The translations under genes were made by a program, and so were the position numbers. This document shows, piece after piece, positions 1 to 8,677 of a stretch of 39,061 bases of DNA (position 1 is the stretch's first letter; the number at the start of each line of letters is the position of its first letter). Origin of the DNA: JANRJY01 sp033763735 (GTDB taxonomy: Bacteria; Bacteroidota; Bacteroidia; Cytophagales; UBA9547); NCBI GenBank assembly GCA_033763735.1, contig JANRJY010000009.1, positions 1 through 39,061 of the forward strand. The letters are read 5' to 3'. Under the pieces are notes generated by a model, which was not told where the DNA came from, searched no databases, and saw only the letters and a list, made by a program, of their open reading frames with translations.

Positions 1-552
1 GAAAATCCATTGCACGATGCATATGTAGTGAAAGTAAATTATGACTTTTCAGATAAAAATACACTGAAACTAATAAAAACTGAATTGGAAAGTATAGATG
101 GTGTGTTTGAGGTGAATTATGTTGAAAATTTGGTAATTTCGATAAATAAAAATATTCGTAGAATCGGGTTATTATTGATTGGATTTGCTGTGATATTGAT
201 ATGTGTGGTATATATTTTGATTAATAACAGTATCAAACTCGCACTTTATTCTCAACGATTTTTGATTAGGAGTATGCAATTAGTAGGAGCAACTGCTTTT
301 TTCATTCAATGGCCATTCATAATAAGGTCATTTATGCATGGGATTATTGGAGGGTTCATTGCTTGTTTATTTCTAATGGCCTTGGTTCAATACACCTATA
401 ATTATATTCCTGAATTGATGTTGCTCGAAGACATGGAAAGCTTCTTGATTCTGGGTGGGATGCTCACTATTTTTGGAGGACTTATTGGGTTTTTCAGTTC
501 TGTTTTTGTGGTAAATAAATACCTTAAAATGTCGCTTAACGACTTGTATTGA
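1..552 (+). CDS. ftsX: Cell division protein FtsX, C-terminal part (5' truncated)
   Basis: The reading frame is open from the first base, so the gene begins outside the window; a TTG at base 10 is only an internal Leu codon. The visible 183 residues read as the end of the FtsX extracellular domain (ENPLHDAYVV, then a ferredoxin-like stretch) followed by three hydrophobic segments, near residues 56-75, 95-125 and 148-170, as in the FtsX permease fold. FtsX pairs with the ATPase FtsE at the division site and controls peptidoglycan hydrolases. The following gene, plsY, starts 81 bases on. Family assignment rests on topology and the ectodomain motif; another small MacB/FtsX-type permease is less likely. 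Confidence 0.85.
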   Translation, partial: ENPLHDAYVVKVNYDFSDKNTLKLIKTELESIDGVFEVNYVENLVISINKNIRRIGLLLIGFAVILICVVYILINNSIKLALYSQRFLIRSMQLVGATAFFIQWPFIIRSFMHGIIGGFIACLFLMALVQYTYNYIPELMLLEDMESFLILGGMLTIFGGLIGFFSSVFVVNKYLKMSLNDLY

Positions 553-633
553 TTCTATTAAAAATACAAAAAAAAGTTACTTATCCACATCCAAATTAAT
601 TTATATTCGTAATTTAGTGCAAATAATTGAACT

Positions 634-1281
634 ATGTGGCAGATTATTCTTTTTATTGTTTTAGGTTTCTTAGCATATTTGATTGGGTCAATTCCCACTG
701 CTGTATGGTATGGAACTGCTTTTCATGGGATTGATGTTCGCGAACATGGCAGCAAAAATGCAGGCGCTACCAATACTTTTAGGGTATTAGGTAAGCGAGC
801 AGGATTAATCGTGTTTCTGATAGATGTTTTCAAAGGATGGACTGCAACCACACTTGCCAATATTCTTTATTTGGATGATCGAATTTGGGATTATGAAGTA
901 GCAGAGTTCAAAATACTTTATGGTGCTCTTGCTGTAGTAGGTCATATATATCCTGTATTATCCAATTTTAAAGGTGGTAAAGGCGTGGCTACTTCTTTAG
1001 GATTAGGAATATGTATGTTTCCTGAAGTAGCACTTATATGCTTTGGAATATTTTTTGTGATACTTTCGTTTTCGCATTATGTGTCTTTAGGGTCCATATT
1101 TGCAACCTTGGCTTTTCCTTTATTAATGTTCACTCGTTGGTTTAGACCGGACGATTACTTAATGATAGTATTTGGTTTTTTTGCTTTTGCATTGGTCCTT
1201 TATACCCACCGGAAGAATATTATTCGTCTGCTTAATGGGGAAGAGAACAAAATTTACTTAATTAAGCCTCGAAATAAATAA
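634..1281 (+). CDS. plsY: Glycerol-3-phosphate acyltransferase PlsY
   Basis: PlsY transfers an acyl group from acyl-phosphate to glycerol-3-phosphate, the first step of phospholipid synthesis, in the inner membrane. The 215-residue protein has the expected length and several membrane spans. Family motifs are clear: GSIPTAVWYG near the N-terminus, the glycine-rich HGSKNAGATNTFRVLG, and GHIYPVLSNFKGGKGVATSLG-type residues in the middle (the phosphate-binding GGKG). The ATG at 634 leaves a short N-terminal region before the first helix. The stop codon overlaps the ridA start by one base (TAATG), so the two are probably co-transcribed. Confidence 0.96.
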   Translation: MWQIILFIVLGFLAYLIGSIPTAVWYGTAFHGIDVREHGSKNAGATNTFRVLGKRAGLIVFLIDVFKGWTATTLANILYLDDRIWDYEVAEFKILYGALAVVGHIYPVLSNFKGGKGVATSLGLGICMFPEVALICFGIFFVILSFSHYVSLGSIFATLAFPLLMFTRWFRPDDYLMIVFGFFAFALVLYTHRKNIIRLLNGEENKIYLIKPRNK

Positions 1282-1658
1282 TGAATAGAATTATTCACTC
1301 TGATGAAGCTCCAAAGGCACTTGGACCTTACAGTCAGGCTGTACTTGCGGGAAATACATTGTACACTGCCGGTCAAATTGCATTGGACGTTAAGACAGGC
1401 AACATGGTTAACTCAAGTGTTAAAGACGAAGCTACACAAGTAATGAAAAACCTAGGATATGTATTAGGGGCAGCAGGGTTTGAATTTGCTGATGTTGTAA
1501 AAACGACAATTTACCTTGCTGATATGAACGACTTTGCGACTGTAAATGAAGTCTATGGTTCTTACTTTTCGACTAACTTTCCGGCAAGGGAAACGGTGCA
1601 AGTAGCTCGCTTGCCAAAAGATGCAAAAGTTGAAATTAGTTTTGTGGCAGTAAGATAG
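1281..1658 (+). CDS. ridA: RidA family enamine/imine deaminase
   Basis: RidA proteins hydrolyse reactive enamine and imine intermediates such as 2-aminoacrylate released by PLP enzymes. The 125-residue length is normal for the family. Recognisable features are ALGPYSQAV near residues 13-21, YTAGQI, and the C-terminal block PARETVQVARLPKDAKVEI, which holds the conserved active-site Arg (about residue 103) and Glu. The ATG overlaps the plsY stop by one base. The gene ends six bases before the stop of bamD, which converges from the other strand. Confidence 0.94.
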   Translation: MNRIIHSDEAPKALGPYSQAVLAGNTLYTAGQIALDVKTGNMVNSSVKDEATQVMKNLGYVLGAAGFEFADVVKTTIYLADMNDFATVNEVYGSYFSTNFPARETVQVARLPKDAKVEISFVAVR

Positions 1659-1664
1659 CCTGAA

Positions 1665-2501
1665 CTAGATTAAATGCTGCCACCATTTTTTCTTTTCAAC
1701 GGTAGGATGATCTAATTTTGCAATTCCAATTTGAATTTTTTCATAAATAGCTTCAGCTGCTTTAATTTGTCGACTGTTGGGGTATTTATCAATAAAATAA
1801 TAATAGTAGTCAATGCCTGCATTGAACCTTTCTCGCTTTTTTGAGTCGATACTGATGTTTGCATAAGTATATTGCGCCTCAATTTTTAAAAAAGCGACTT
1901 CTTCCAAATATTTACTATTTGGGTAATCTTTTGTGAAATTTTCAAAACTGATTACGCCTGCTCGGTAATCATGCATTTTATAAAAAAGTTTAGCTTGGTG
2001 ATATGCTTTAAGTTCTAATTTGTAATTTAATTTGTCAATCAGGCTATTACATTGATCGATATATTTTGTTCCGGGAAAAATATTCAAAAAAGTTTGAAAT
2101 GAAGAAATAGCAGCGTAGGTGTTGGTTTGATCAAGTTCATAATCCGGTGAATCTTCATACAACGACATACAATGCATAAAATATGCTTCTTCGGCAAACT
2201 CACTTCGTGGGTAAGTTTCATAAAATCGTTTGAAGTAATAGGCACTCATGATTAATTGCCCTTGATAATACTGACTATAAGCGTAGTAGAACTGTGCTTT
2301 TTCGGCATCTGCCTGACCTTTAAGTGTCGGAATTAGTTCTTCGAAAAGCGTACCGGATTTGTAATATTCTTTGTTCTGATAATACTTTACCGCTGACTTA
2401 TATTTATAATCCAAATTATCGCTTTTTTGAACTTTGGCGAATTTGGAGCACGAAATACAAATAAAAAAAAGTAGAATTAAACTAGTCAGTATACGAAACA
2501 T
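1665..2501 (-). CDS. bamD: Outer membrane assembly lipoprotein BamD-like
   Basis: BamD is the essential lipoprotein of the BAM complex, which inserts beta-barrel proteins into the outer membrane. The 278-residue product starts with a lipoprotein signal (hydrophobic LTSLILLFFICIS, then Cys18 in an ISC lipobox) and continues as tetratricopeptide-like helical repeats, for example YYFKRFYETYPRSEFAEEA and ISFENFTKDYPNSKYLEEV, the typical BamD/YfiO pattern. A TATATTTG promoter element lies four bases upstream of the ATG. It stands alone, 67 bases from the end of the glycosyltransferase cluster on the same strand. Confidence 0.92.
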   Translation of the reverse strand: MFRILTSLILLFFICISCSKFAKVQKSDNLDYKYKSAVKYYQNKEYYKSGTLFEELIPTLKGQADAEKAQFYYAYSQYYQGQLIMSAYYFKRFYETYPRSEFAEEAYFMHCMSLYEDSPDYELDQTNTYAAISSFQTFLNIFPGTKYIDQCNSLIDKLNYKLELKAYHQAKLFYKMHDYRAGVISFENFTKDYPNSKYLEEVAFLKIEAQYTYANISIDSKKRERFNAGIDYYYYFIDKYPNSRQIKAAEAIYEKIQIGIAKLDHPTVEKKKWWQHLI

Positions 2502-2505
2502 TTGG

Positions 2506-2513
2506 CAAATATA
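2506..2513 (-). promoter_or_regulatory. Bacteroidota -7 promoter element of bamD
   Basis: The minus strand reads TATATTTG, a perfect TAnnTTTG -7 box, ending four bases before the bamD ATG. A weak partial -33 element (TCTG) lies about 22 bases further upstream. The spacing implies a transcript with almost no leader. Confidence 0.55.
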
Positions 2514-2568
2514 TATGAAATACCTTGAAATAATGCAGAATTACATTAGTTGGGCAAACTTAGAAGAT

Positions 2569-3582
2569 TTAATTTTTTGTATCTAAAAAAGTATCTGCTG
2601 CTTTTATCACTGATTCAATAGTGATAGCATTAACTGTTCCTGGTATATAGTCGCTGAAATGTGTGTTATTTATATCAATTACTTGGTATTTATATTTTGC
2701 TGGATAAGGCATATATCTTACTGGTTCCTTTCCATTGAAAATACAAATTGTTTTTATATTTAATAATATTGAAAGATGTGCACCAAATGACTCGTTAGAA
2801 ATGGTTAATTTAGAAGATCCAACGAAATGAATTAATTCGCCAAATGTGAGCTTACCACATAAATCAAATATTTTATCTGGACAATTTTTGCAAATTTTCA
2901 TTGAAATTTCTTTGTCTTTAAGTGATCCGCATATATATATCAAAGTATTGTACTTTTGAATCAGATAGGATGCTAAAGCGGAAAATTTTTCAGGGGCCCA
3001 TTGACGGTCAATATGAAAGGCACCAGGAAAAAAAACAATTTTATTTAATTGATTATTAGGTTCAATTTCGATAGTTGGCTTTTCAATAGTAATTTCTGTT
3101 TGCAATAAATTTGAAAAAAAAATTTTATTTCTTTCAAATTCAAAAATACTTTTGTTCCCAGTGTCTATTAATTTGGTATAAAAGGTATCTCCTTTTGAAA
3201 GTAATTCAGGTGTGGTGTTGTGTAACGAACCTTTTTGACCAATTCGTTCATAAGAATTGGTTATTCTTATCAAATCATCCCCCAAGTAAAAATTACGAGA
3301 AAAGACAGGATTAATCGAAACATTATAGTTATTATACTTAAGTTGGTAAAAAAAATATTGGCGGTAAAGCACATTTTTGGACAACAAATTTGGCGAAACC
3401 CAAATGAATTCATCTATAAATTTGCTATCCAAAAATTCTGGAAGACCTTTCATTTGACTGTTTCCGCAAAAGGTTAAGTGGCAGTTTTTGTATTCACCAA
3501 CTTTAAAAAAAGGCAAGAAATTCCTAAAAAGTAAGTAATCTCCAATACCATCAAATCTCAGTATGAGTATTTTTTTTTTCAA
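2569..3582 (-). CDS. Glycosyltransferase family 9 (heptosyltransferase-like)
   Basis: The product (337 residues) resembles ADP-heptose:LPS heptosyltransferases of family GT9, cytoplasmic GT-B enzymes that build lipopolysaccharide core or O-chains. Support: N-terminal ILRFDGIGDYLLFRN (family pattern R-x-D-x-I-G-D), FFPGAFHIDRQWAPEKFSAL at the start of the second Rossmann domain, ICGSLKDKEI, and the donor-binding region DLCGKLTFGELIHFVGSSK followed by ISNESFGAHL. The start is a TTG at 3582, ten bases after the previous gene's stop; no upstream ATG exists in frame. Ten A residues follow this start, a possible slippage site. It is the last of five minus-strand polysaccharide genes. The acceptor and sugar cannot be told. 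Confidence 0.82.
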   Translation of the reverse strand: MKKKILILRFDGIGDYLLFRNFLPFFKVGEYKNCHLTFCGNSQMKGLPEFLDSKFIDEFIWVSPNLLSKNVLYRQYFFYQLKYNNYNVSINPVFSRNFYLGDDLIRITNSYERIGQKGSLHNTTPELLSKGDTFYTKLIDTGNKSIFEFERNKIFFSNLLQTEITIEKPTIEIEPNNQLNKIVFFPGAFHIDRQWAPEKFSALASYLIQKYNTLIYICGSLKDKEISMKICKNCPDKIFDLCGKLTFGELIHFVGSSKLTISNESFGAHLSILLNIKTICIFNGKEPVRYMPYPAKYKYQVIDINNTHFSDYIPGTVNAITIESVIKAADTFLDTKN

Positions 3583-3592
3583 ATCATGATAA

Positions 3593-4339
3593 TTAAGGAG
3601 TAAATTGGGCGATTAGCCACCCATTTTCAAATGAATGGTTTAATATTTTAAATTTTGGATTTGACATTATTAACTGATAACTTCTATAATGCTTTATATG
3701 ATTAATATCATCAAGAATTAAATAATAAGGAACATCAATTAATAATTGTGCAATTGTATTAAATTCTAAAATACCTATTCCTCCACAAGAATCAAGTAAA
3801 ATAAGCATATTTGGCTTTTTGTGTTGTTTTATGCATTTTTCTAATATGTTCTGTTTTGGAAAGCCGAGTGCCTGATAAAGGAATTTAATTATTTTTTCTT
3901 TCCACATTAATTTGGTTGTATTCAATGCACCGTTTATTTCATTCTTGTAAAAGTCTAAAGGGTTATCTAGTGAATCGATATAAATATCCGGATACTTTTC
4001 GTGGTATCTCAGAAAGTTGTCGTTCTCCAGATTTTTCAAAGCTTTTGACTGATTTACTGAACATCCCCAAATTAAATGAACCTTTGGATAAATTTTTAAA
4101 AATTTTGATGCTGACAGAAAATTATAAAAATTATTTTCAATGGTTATAAACTTATTTGGCCATTGATATTTTTCACAAAGCTTAATTAAAAAAAGTGTTG
4201 AGCCTTGTCCATTGAAGGTACCTGATTCAATAATTGTAGAAATTTTTTGAGTTGCAAAACATGAATTAAGTGAAACTATAAAATCCGGATCTTCAATAAA
4301 AGAAACAGAACTATTTTGTTTTAATGAATATAATTTCAT
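3593..4339 (-). CDS. Putative class I methyltransferase-like protein of the polysaccharide cluster
   Basis: I do not recognise a named family with certainty. The 248-residue protein has a Rossmann-like plan: IIESGTFNGQGSTLFLIKL near residues 37-55 looks like a glycine-rich SAM-binding motif I with an acidic residue before it, FITIENN follows as a possible motif II, and ILLDSCGGIGI and LILDDINHIKHYRSY in the C-terminal half resemble the acidic strands of CmcI/TylF-type sugar O-methyltransferases. No signal peptide or membrane segment is visible. It sits two bases after one glycosyltransferase and ten before the next, so modification of a sugar residue of the same glycan is a reasonable inference. 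Confidence 0.5.
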   Translation of the reverse strand: MKLYSLKQNSSVSFIEDPDFIVSLNSCFATQKISTIIESGTFNGQGSTLFLIKLCEKYQWPNKFITIENNFYNFLSASKFLKIYPKVHLIWGCSVNQSKALKNLENDNFLRYHEKYPDIYIDSLDNPLDFYKNEINGALNTTKLMWKEKIIKFLYQALGFPKQNILEKCIKQHKKPNMLILLDSCGGIGILEFNTIAQLLIDVPYYLILDDINHIKHYRSYQLIMSNPKFKILNHSFENGWLIAQFTP

Positions 4340-4341
4340 TA

Positions 4342-5349
4342 TTAAATTTTGTTTTTTTGAATTGTGCCTGATAATTTTTCTTTTATAATAAAAATATTAT
4401 TAAAGAAAAACCCAATAAATAGTTCTATAAAGTTGGAATAAAGTAAATTGAATAAATATATTTCCGTTTGAAATGGATCATTTTTTTTAAACAATAATTT
4501 TTTAGATGCTTGTTTTAATATGTTTTTGTATGCTATTAATGGAAGCCAACTTAAATTAATGCTATGCAAATGGACAAATTCATTTGAGATTAATTTTTTA
4601 GTGTAAAAATTGCCAAATTTATCAGTGTAAAGTTCCTTATGAACATATTTATACTTATCTGATTTAATCATTTTCATTTCATGATTTTGGCACAAACATT
4701 CATCGAAAGTACTGTTTTCAAATATGGTATTTAAAGTCAATATATTATAATTATGCTCCTTTTTAAATATTTCATAGGCGCGCATTTCTGTGAATGCATA
4801 ATTTGTATTTGTTTCAAATTCTTTTCTGTAACTATCCAATAGTTCTTTTCGATCAAACAAATTAATTATAGTATCTGTATATTTTTCTATAACTTCAATA
4901 TTTGAGATAAAACCATTGAGGCACATATGATTACATTGTTCAGTGGCATCGTAATTTAGAAATCGGTGTTCGATCTTTGATAAAGAATTTAGGATAAGAT
5001 TGTCACTATCAAAAATCCATAAGCTTTTGATTGAGTGTATTTTAATAAAGTTATTGACAATCAACCATCTCTTAAAAACAAAATTGACCCAATAAGGCTT
5101 GCCATGGTTAGCACCTGCAATAAATTGAAACTTAGAATTGAATTTTTCGATTTTTGTGTCATTTTCAAAATCTTTGAAGTGTCTGAAATACAGAGTTGGG
5201 AACTTATTAGCTAATTTCTCATTTTGACTATCTCCAAGTAAAATAATTTTCTTGTTAGGGTTATGCAAAATGGCACATTTAATTGTATACTGTAAATAAT
5301 CAGAGTTGCCATAGTGGATAAATATTATTGGAGAATCAAAAATATTCAT
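4342..5349 (-). CDS. Putative glycosyltransferase, unassigned family
   Basis: This 335-residue cytoplasmic protein has a GT-A-like layout: an N-terminal IIFIHYGNSDYLQYTIKCA strand-helix, ILLGDSQNEKLA, and near residues 111-117 the sequence LWIFDSDNLIL, whose DSD looks like the metal- and nucleotide-sugar-binding DxD motif. The C-terminal third (FVHLHSINLSWLPLIAYKNIL) contains His and Trp residues often used for acceptor binding. I could not match it to a CAZy family by eye. The ATG overlaps the TGA of the upstream gene (ATGA), indicating translational coupling within the cluster. Confidence 0.55.
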   Translation of the reverse strand: MNIFDSPIIFIHYGNSDYLQYTIKCAILHNPNKKIILLGDSQNEKLANKFPTLYFRHFKDFENDTKIEKFNSKFQFIAGANHGKPYWVNFVFKRWLIVNNFIKIHSIKSLWIFDSDNLILNSLSKIEHRFLNYDATEQCNHMCLNGFISNIEVIEKYTDTIINLFDRKELLDSYRKEFETNTNYAFTEMRAYEIFKKEHNYNILTLNTIFENSTFDECLCQNHEMKMIKSDKYKYVHKELYTDKFGNFYTKKLISNEFVHLHSINLSWLPLIAYKNILKQASKKLLFKKNDPFQTEIYLFNLLYSNFIELFIGFFFNNIFIIKEKLSGTIQKNKI

Positions 5350-6296
5350 TTCATTTTTTTAATTGTCTTACTGAAAATCTCTTTAATTTTCAAAAAAGTA
5401 TAATGAAGCAAATAATTTCTTTGTGGTAACCATCTCAAATATAACTTTTTAAATAACAGTTCGTCCGCCTTTTGATCTATTATTAATTGTTCTGGATGAA
5501 TAATGGTTGGAAGTAATTCAGTGCTTAAGTTTGACATTAAAGGGTCATATTCTTTTGTATGAGTTGCATTCGAAGAATCAAAGCCAATGTTCGAAACTAA
5601 GTTATAATTTGGCTGAATGCAAAATCCTGCATTTATCCATATGGTCATAGCCCATTGAATATCCCAGGTGTCAATTTTATTTTGACGTACTTTTTCAATC
5701 GAATTGTTCCAAAATGCTTTTTCATTTGATGAATAAAACAATTTCTTCAATTCATTTTTTTTATCATTATACTTTAAAACTTCATCAATTTTAAAATTGT
5801 ACTTTTCCCAAGACTTTGACCAGGTTGCCCATCCCCAGCAAATCATATACTTAGTAAAATAATAAGTAGATCTAGATTCTAATACTGATTTAATTCCATA
5901 ATTAGTGCCATTAATGTGCATTACTTTGTCATTTGATTCATACTTGATTAACATAGTATTACAAAATTCAAAAAAACTTGGATTTGGCAAAGTGTCATCT
6001 TCCAAAATTACTCCCATTTTTTCAAAACTAAAAAACCAAGATATTGCTTCGCTTACTGCTTTTCCACAACCCAAATTTTGTTCTCTTAATAGTAATTTTA
6101 CATTACAATTCCAATCCACATTTTCAATAATACTTCTTGCTTCTTTGCAATTAAAAATATCGTCAGGCACTGATGCTCTTGGTCCATCAGCAGCTATGTA
6201 TAACTTAATTGGTTTGATATTTTTAATCTGTTCAAATACGACTTTTGTGCATTCAGGTCTATTAAAGATTAAAAACAGTATTGGTTGTGGGTACAT
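5346..6296 (-). CDS. Nucleotide-diphospho-sugar transferase, HlpA/GT2-like
   Basis: The 316-residue protein opens with PILFLIFNRPECTKVVFEQI, typical of the group annotated as HlpA-like or hemolysin-activation glycosyltransferases, a GT2-like GT-A fold. Further support: LYIAADGPR (nucleotide binding), REQNLGCGKAVSEAISWFF, and GVILEDDTLPNPSFF, in which EDD stands at the DxD position. ICWGWATWSKSWEKYN and WDIQWAMTIW are also typical of this group. The name hemolysin is historical; a sugar transfer role in surface glycan synthesis fits the neighbours. It starts with ATG, twelve bases after the GT8 gene. Confidence 0.75.
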   Translation of the reverse strand: MYPQPILFLIFNRPECTKVVFEQIKNIKPIKLYIAADGPRASVPDDIFNCKEARSIIENVDWNCNVKLLLREQNLGCGKAVSEAISWFFSFEKMGVILEDDTLPNPSFFEFCNTMLIKYESNDKVMHINGTNYGIKSVLESRSTYYFTKYMICWGWATWSKSWEKYNFKIDEVLKYNDKKNELKKLFYSSNEKAFWNNSIEKVRQNKIDTWDIQWAMTIWINAGFCIQPNYNLVSNIGFDSSNATHTKEYDPLMSNLSTELLPTIIHPEQLIIDQKADELLFKKLYLRWLPQRNYLLHYTFLKIKEIFSKTIKKMK

Positions 6297-6308
6297 TATA
6301 TTTGATAA

Positions 6309-7193
6309 CTATTTAATAATGTTCTTATAAATAAAATTGGGAAACAATCCATATTTTCTTAGCAAATTACCAATTGTTCTATCCTCTGGAATAAATTTTT
6401 TCCAAGGGGTTTTTTTCAAATATTTGTAATACAAATTTTTGTATTTATGTTTCGACATGAAATGCCAAGGTTTGAGTTTTGCTACATAGTGAATGATAAT
6501 TGGTTTCTGTTTATGTTCCGCAGTAAAGTAGTTATAATAATATTCACGGTAGTTGTATGCCACTGGAATTTCAAGCCAATTTTCTTGAAATATTATATTT
6601 AATACATCTTGATCCCAACTCGTCAGATTAGTATTTTTTTCTTCGATTATGCGCTTTGCAATATTAAAAATTGGAATTTGCCTCCATTTGGTTAAATTAA
6701 TTAATAAAACTCCTGCATTAAAGCATAAAGTATTGTTATTGATGCCTAATGACTGGCGTTTTTCAATTGAATAATATTCTTTTGAAGCAGCACAAAAGTA
6801 GTTTGATATATCTGTTTCCCACAAATTTGATATAGAACCATTTATAATACAATCGCAGTCAATATATAATAATTTAAAGATATTATTTGGAATTAAGATA
6901 GGTATCAGTAATCTGAAATAGGTGGAAAAAGTTACATGACCATTCACATGAAAATTATTGAATAACTGTGAATCAACTTTAATAAATTCATGGGATATTC
7001 TAATTTTTTCAAAAATATCTAGAATTGTTTTTTTGTTTTCCTCTGAGATTGAGTCGGTGATACAATATATATGGAAGTCAAAATTAGGATTACTTTGTGA
7101 TAAGGAGTATATCATCACTCCTGCATGTTGTACGTAATTTTCATCAAAGCAACAGGCAACATGAATTAGTTCTTTTTTGTATTGCTCTCCCAA
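6309..7193 (-). CDS. Glycosyltransferase family 8 (LgtC-like)
   Basis: GT8 enzymes are retaining galactosyl- or glucosyltransferases acting on lipooligosaccharide. The 294-residue protein shows the family order: IHVACCFDENYVQHAGVMIYSL at the N-terminus (the usual A-x-D-x-N-Y region), LLYIDCDCIINGSISNLW near residue 95 with the DCD metal motif, LCFNAGVLLINLTKWR, DQDVLNIIF, and the C-terminal HYVAKLKPW (H-x5-KPW pattern). The start is a TTG at 7193, since no ATG lies in frame upstream. It is the first gene of the minus-strand cluster, and 41 bases separate it from the divergent GT39-like gene, so promoters for both probably lie there. Confidence 0.85.
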   Translation of the reverse strand: MGEQYKKELIHVACCFDENYVQHAGVMIYSLSQSNPNFDFHIYCITDSISEENKKTILDIFEKIRISHEFIKVDSQLFNNFHVNGHVTFSTYFRLLIPILIPNNIFKLLYIDCDCIINGSISNLWETDISNYFCAASKEYYSIEKRQSLGINNNTLCFNAGVLLINLTKWRQIPIFNIAKRIIEEKNTNLTSWDQDVLNIIFQENWLEIPVAYNYREYYYNYFTAEHKQKPIIIHYVAKLKPWHFMSKHKYKNLYYKYLKKTPWKKFIPEDRTIGNLLRKYGLFPNFIYKNIIK

Positions 7194-7234
7194 ATTAAAT
7201 TAATAAGTTGCAAATAAATATAATCATAATTTAA

Positions 7235-8677
7235 TTGAAAGATCAAAATTATATAAAGGTAAAGGACTTCATAGTTTTATTATTAATTATATCGGTTGGG
7301 GCAATTTTGAGGGGATATAAAATTCTGGACGAAAGTTTATGGCTTGATGAGCTAATCACAGTTAATGGGGCCGGCAGCCATGTAAAATTAATTGATATAT
7401 ATAATGTTTTACATTTTTGGGATCAATCTCCTCCTTTGTTTGATGTTTTAATACATTTTTATTTTAAAGTTTTTGGAATGAATGATTTTACAGCTCGATT
7501 GTTTCCTCTTTTAATTGGTCTGTTCGGGTTGCTTTCGATTTATTTTTCAACTTTAATCATGATTCCCTCTCGAAGTATTGCTTTGATGGCTTCTATTATA
7601 GTTTGTTTTAGTACTTATCATATATACTTCTCAAGAGAAGTAAGGCCTTATATTTTAGCATTTGTATTTGCCTCAATTTCTATTTCAACCTTTTATAAAT
7701 TGCTAACAAGCAATAAAACAGTCTATCACATATTTTATAGTATTTGTACAAGCTTATTACTATATACTAGTTATACAGGGGTTTTTATATATTTTGCTCA
7801 AATTGGTTTTTTATTTGTTTGGTCTTTTGCTTTTCATAAACTTGATTTTTTTGATTTTTTTAAAACTAAAATTTTATGGATCGTGCTTGTAATAATTCTT
7901 TACTTGCCATGGATTTATCCTTTTATTAGAGTAATGACTATGTGGAACGAAAAAAACGGTATACCTACATTCGATTTTTTCATTCATATGTGGGGGAATT
8001 TTTTTGGATTTAATTTTACTATTTCTTTAATTTCAATTGTTGTAATATTCACGATTTGCCTTCATGGTATTTTTATTCTAAAGTCAAAACTTTCGATGTA
8101 TTTATTTTTTATGCTTTTTATTTCTTTTGGGGGCATGTATGTCAAATCACTTATTGGCAGAAATGTTTTAAGTGGATTTGCTTATAGCTATCAAATGGTA
8201 CTTTTCCCGATATCAATTTGGTTGGTATTGTCAATTGTAGTTAAATTAAAAAAAGAGTTAAGATATATTATCATCATGAATTATTGTGGCTTTTTATTGT
8301 ATTTATACTTATTTTTTGGTTCGGGTTTACACAAAAAGGCATCACAAGATTATAGAGGCTTGGTAGTATTTTTAAAATCAATTATTCAAAAAAATGATAT
8401 TCTTGTGGTAAGAAGAATTTGGGATTACAATTACTATAATTTGCAAAATGAATTTATTCCTAAAGGGCATAACTTAGATTATTATTATTTAAATAATCAA
8501 CTTAACTCAGATTTAATTAAAAATGAAAAACAGTTAATTTTAGTTCAAGAATATGATGATCCTAAAATTGACAAATTTAAAAATGAATTAATTCAAGAAG
8601 GATTCAATGTGAATTTGATAAAACGGCACTCCATTTTTACAATTTACAAATTTAATAATCCAGAATCAGGAATGTAA
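7235..8677 (+). CDS. GT39/ArnT-like integral membrane glycosyltransferase
   Basis: The 480-residue protein is mostly hydrophobic with about ten predicted spans. The first periplasmic loop carries LDESLWLDELITV, matching the acidic catalytic loop of GT-C enzymes such as ArnT and protein O-mannosyltransferases, and SREVRPYILAFVFASISIS follows as in the PMT_2 domain. Such enzymes use polyprenyl-phosphate sugars as donors on the outer face of the inner membrane. The best start is a TTG at 7235; the next in-frame ATG would remove the catalytic loop. The 3' end overlaps the converging M3 peptidase gene by 12 bases. Donor and acceptor are unknown. Confidence 0.78.
   Translation: MKDQNYIKVKDFIVLLLIISVGAILRGYKILDESLWLDELITVNGAGSHVKLIDIYNVLHFWDQSPPLFDVLIHFYFKVFGMNDFTARLFPLLIGLFGLLSIYFSTLIMIPSRSIALMASIIVCFSTYHIYFSREVRPYILAFVFASISISTFYKLLTSNKTVYHIFYSICTSLLLYTSYTGVFIYFAQIGFLFVWSFAFHKLDFFDFFKTKILWIVLVIILYLPWIYPFIRVMTMWNEKNGIPTFDFFIHMWGNFFGFNFTISLISIVVIFTICLHGIFILKSKLSMYLFFMLFISFGGMYVKSLIGRNVLSGFAYSYQMVLFPISIWLVLSIVVKLKKELRYIIIMNYCGFLLYLYLFFGSGLHKKASQDYRGLVVFLKSIIQKNDILVVRRIWDYNYYNLQNEFIPKGHNLDYYYLNNQLNSDLIKNEKQLILVQEYDDPKIDKFKNELIQEGFNVNLIKRHSIFTIYKFNNPESGM

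Noticed and set aside
5905..6330. 141-codon plus-strand open frame
   Set aside because: It is antisense to the HlpA-like transferase, whose motifs are clear, and shows no family features of its own.
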